Shown: positions 61,674 through 64,000 of the stretch, piece after piece
Layout of the letters: each line of letters starts with the position of its first letter
How positions within the stretch are numbered: position 1 is the stretch's first letter
Source: Armatimonadota bacterium
GTDB lineage: Bacteria; Armatimonadota; Chthonomonadetes; Chthonomonadales; Chthonomonadaceae
Direction of reading: 5' to 3'
NCBI GenBank assembly: GCA_028871815.1
Contig: JAGWMJ010000009.1
Span: 1 to 64,000, forward strand
DNA: 64,000 bases
The notes under the pieces: generated by a model
Databases searched by the model: none
Seen by the model: only the letters and a program-made list of their open reading frames with translations
Told to the model about the DNA's origin: nothing
Made by a program: the position numbers and the translations under genes

Positions 61674-63470
61674 GTGAATACGTGGAAGCGGACGGTTGGC
61701 TGCGGCGAGTTGACGGTTACCGATGTCGACGCCACCGTTCGATTGAATGGTTGGGTAAATCGTCGGCGCGATTTCGGCGACCTGGTGTTCATCGACGTCC
61801 GTGACCGGACCGGACTGGTGCAGGTTGTAGCCGACGCTTCCGTCTCCCGTGACGTGCTCGAGCAGGCCGGCGCCCTTGGACGTGAGTATGTGGTTGCCGT
61901 TGAAGGAGCCGTGCGCTTACGCCGGCCCGGAACGGCGAATGCAGCCATGGCGACTGGTGAGATCGAGGTTGCTGCAGCGCGCATCGACGTGCTGAACGCC
62001 AGTGAACAACTGCCATTCGGAGTTGCCGATGACGAGTTTCAGGCATCTGCAGATGAAACGCTGCGCGTTCAGTACCGATACCTGGATCTGCGAAGGCCCG
62101 ACATGTACCGCCGCTTGAAGTTGCGACACCAGGCCGTGAAGTACATCCGGGACTTCCTGGACGGTCACGGCTTCCTTGAAGTGGAAACACCGCTGTTTAC
62201 CAAGAGTACTCCGGAGGGTGCGCGCGACTATCTGGTGCCGTATCGCCTGAATCCCGGCATGTTTTACGCCCTGCCACAATCGCCTCAGCAGTACAAGCAG
62301 CTTCTCATGGTCGGCGGAGTAGAGCGGTACTTCCAGATTGCGCGATGTTTCCGGGATGAAGCCCAACGGGCGGACCGGCAGCCGGAGTTTACACAACTCG
62401 ATCTGGAAATGTCGTTCATCGAGCAGGAAGATGTGCTCTCATTAATCGAGGAGCTGCACATCGGCCTGGTCAGGGCAATGAGCGGCAAAAGCATGCTCAC
62501 GCCTTTCCCGCGATTCACCTACGACGAGGCAATGGACCTGTATGGCACCGACAAGCCGGACATCCGCTTCGGTCTGGAGGTTGTTCGGCTGAACGGGATC
62601 GCGGCCCGATGTGACTTTGGCGTGTTTCGCTCAGCGGTCGATGCCGGAGGCGGCGTAGCCGCAGTCCGATACCCGGGTGGCAGTGCTCTCAGTCGCCGCG
62701 AGGTGGATGAGCTTGGCGCGATGGCGAGGGAGGCCGGCGCCGGCGGATTGGCCACTATTGCCGTAACGGAGTTGAGCGCGGCGCACGTAAAGTCTGCTCT
62801 GTCGCGCTACTTTGATGCGACGGAAATGGAGGCCATCCTCACCGCATGCCATGCCGAGCAGGGCGACCTGTTGTGCCTTGTCGCAGACGCCGAGCCGGAT
62901 ACGGTGAATGTCGCAATTTCAAGACTGCGCCTGGAGATTGGCCGCCGACTGAATCTTCGATCACCGGACATGCTCTGCTTTTGCTGGATCACCGACTTCC
63001 CTCTGGTGAAGTGGGACGAAGCGAACGAGCGTTGGGACTCGGAACACCATCCGTTTACGATGCCGCACGAACAGGATCTGCCGAAGTTTGATACCGACCC
63101 GGCCGCAATCCGGGCTCATTGCTACGACCTGGTGTGCAACGGGCAGGAGAGCGGATCAGGCAGCATCCGGATCCACCGGGCCGATATTCAGGAGCGGGTC
63201 TTTGACCTGTTGGGCATCTCGCGGGAACGCCAGCAGGAGCGCTTCGGCCACATCCTCAAGGCATTCTCGTACGGTGCTCCACCTCACGGCGGTATCGCTA
63301 CAGGCATTGATCGGCTAATCATGAACCTGCTCGGTGAGGCAAACATTCGGGAAGTAATCGCGTTTCCTAAGACCGGCATGGGATATGATCCCCTGATGGA
63401 CTCGCCGTCGCGCGTGGATCAAGAGCAGCTCGACGAACTCGGTCTGGCTGTCAAACGGCAGAAGCAATAA
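61674..63470 (+). CDS. aspS: Aspartyl-tRNA synthetase
   Basis: A 598-residue bacterial-type class II synthetase. The N-terminal OB-fold anticodon-binding domain starts with VTDVDATVRLNGWVNRRRDFG and FIDVRDRTGLVQVV. Motif 2 is IARCFRDEAQRADRQPEFTQLDLEMSF. A GAD insertion domain follows from about residue 290 (RYPGGSALSRREVDELG). Motif 3 is GGIATGIDRLIMNLLGE. It is the bacterial length. GTG 61674 follows GGAGGAGG at 61657-61664. Whether it is discriminating or can also charge tRNA-Asn depends on the genome's gatCAB, which is not in this window. Confidence 0.96.
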   Translation: MNTWKRTVGCGELTVTDVDATVRLNGWVNRRRDFGDLVFIDVRDRTGLVQVVADASVSRDVLEQAGALGREYVVAVEGAVRLRRPGTANAAMATGEIEVAAARIDVLNASEQLPFGVADDEFQASADETLRVQYRYLDLRRPDMYRRLKLRHQAVKYIRDFLDGHGFLEVETPLFTKSTPEGARDYLVPYRLNPGMFYALPQSPQQYKQLLMVGGVERYFQIARCFRDEAQRADRQPEFTQLDLEMSFIEQEDVLSLIEELHIGLVRAMSGKSMLTPFPRFTYDEAMDLYGTDKPDIRFGLEVVRLNGIAARCDFGVFRSAVDAGGGVAAVRYPGGSALSRREVDELGAMAREAGAGGLATIAVTELSAAHVKSALSRYFDATEMEAILTACHAEQGDLLCLVADAEPDTVNVAISRLRLEIGRRLNLRSPDMLCFCWITDFPLVKWDEANERWDSEHHPFTMPHEQDLPKFDTDPAAIRAHCYDLVCNGQESGSGSIRIHRADIQERVFDLLGISRERQQERFGHILKAFSYGAPPHGGIATGIDRLIMNLLGEANIREVIAFPKTGMGYDPLMDSPSRVDQEQLDELGLAVKRQKQ

Positions 63471-63617
63471 TCGCGGCGTCCTGCCGACCACAAATGCGGG
63501 AGATTGCTGATAGAAGCGGGAGCCTTGCGCGTGCGCAGGTGCAGCTATGCCGCAGCCGGCACGCCCAACAATCGCGCAGAAGCCGGCACAAGCAGATCCG
63601 GCGCAAAACCGGCCAGG

Positions 63618-63956
63618 CTACAAGGCTTCGTCGCCCTCGTCACCAGTTCGGATGCGTACCGCGCGCTCTACATCCGATATAAAGATTTTGCCATCACCCA
63701 CCTCGCCTGTGGCCGCGGCCGCGAGCGCAACTGCCAGCGCATCTTCGACATTTGCATCGGCAACGACCATTTCGACCTTCACTTTAGGAAGCAAGTTGAC
63801 GACATAGGTATTGCCGCGATACTTTTCGGTCCGTCCGCGCTGGTGGCCGAAGCCACGAACGTCGGTCACCGTCATACCCACGATGCCGATGTCGGCCAGC
63901 GCCTGTTTCACATCCTCAAGCTTGATCGGCCGGATTACACACTCAATCTTCTTCAT
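63618..63956 (-). CDS. P-II family nitrogen regulatory protein
   Basis: A 112-residue P-II signalling protein (GlnB/GlnK class). It binds ATP/ADP and 2-oxoglutarate and controls targets such as AmtB or glutamine synthetase regulation. It starts MKKIECVIRPIKLEDVKQAL. The T-loop has EKYRGNTYVVNLLPKVKVE, with Tyr51 at the site that is uridylylated in proteobacteria. The B-loop TGEVGDGKIFI binds nucleotide, and the C-terminal GDEGDEAL closes the fold. It converges with aspS with 147 bases between. ATG at 63954-63956 is clear. The promoter and neighbour upstream lie beyond the window. Confidence 0.95.
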   Translation of the reverse strand: MKKIECVIRPIKLEDVKQALADIGIVGMTVTDVRGFGHQRGRTEKYRGNTYVVNLLPKVKVEMVVADANVEDALAVALAAAATGEVGDGKIFISDVERAVRIRTGDEGDEAL

Positions 63957-64000
63957 GGCGCTCTCCCGGCCGGTTAGAAGTCTGTTCCTTGAGCCGCTGG

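Noticed and set aside
63957-64000. Possible 3' end of another minus-strand gene before the P-II gene
   Set aside because: A frame ending with TAA is open to the window edge but only a few codons are visible, so nothing can be identified.

Overview
The window is a G+C-rich bacterial chromosome segment, tightly packed on both strands, with one tRNA gene and no rRNA, insertion sequence, integrase or CRISPR array seen. The cell envelope looks diderm: there is the C-terminal end of an outer-membrane porin, an O-antigen-type polymerase/ligase, a Wzx-like flippase and many exported proteins. The mix of an OPT-like DUF6785-type membrane protein, isolated nuoB-nuoI, Asp-box and FG-GAP exported proteins and many GT4 glycosyltransferases would fit Armatimonadota or another poorly sampled diderm phylum. 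That placement is an inference; no marker in the window proves it. Non-ATG starts are common, and several gene pairs overlap as ATTGA (a TTG start over a TGA stop).

Layout. 1-3 kb: porin end, ribokinase, then two overlapping genes for a Fic/Doc-like protein and a Gfo/Idh/MocA-like protein, both without their catalytic motifs. 3-8.4 kb: pyruvate phosphate dikinase, tRNA-Arg(CCG) with a near-consensus promoter, a Bax-inhibitor-1-like protein, def and fmt. 8.4-11.6 kb (minus): nuoB, nuoI and a DinG-type helicase. 11.7-35.5 kb: a large surface-polysaccharide locus interrupted by queC and the ribosomal protein L25 gene. 35.6-45.1 kb: exported Asp-box and FG-GAP repeat proteins, an SRAP (YedK) protein, a GH29 fucosidase, a GH63-like hydrolase with a PA14 insert and a CDP-alcohol phosphatidyltransferase. 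45.2-53.8 kb (minus): M29 aminopeptidase, a PepSY/response regulator/histidine kinase operon, polA and the DUF6785-like membrane protein. 53.9-60.1 kb: a YggX-like small protein, then a compact minus-strand block (membrane protein, PfkB kinase, two glycosyltransferases, Trm112-like protein, aroQ, retropepsin-like protein). 60.2-64 kb: an ABC sugar permease without partners, a possible small ORF, aspS and a P-II protein.

How the genes fit together. The polysaccharide locus has what a Wzx/Wzy-type pathway needs: a membrane-bound CapD/PglF-type 4,6-dehydratase, a UDP-glucuronate 4-epimerase-like enzyme, a WbpB/WbpD/WbpE-like trio for a diacetamido uronic acid, an initiating phosphoglycosyl transferase, three GT4 transferases, a methyltransferase, an acyltransferase, a flippase and a polymerase. 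Two AsnB-type amidotransferases suggest that a sugar carboxylate or another acid is amidated. The second glycosyltransferase block at 56-59 kb may serve another glycan. The exported GH29 and GH63-like enzymes point to use of external fucosylated or alpha-linked glycans.
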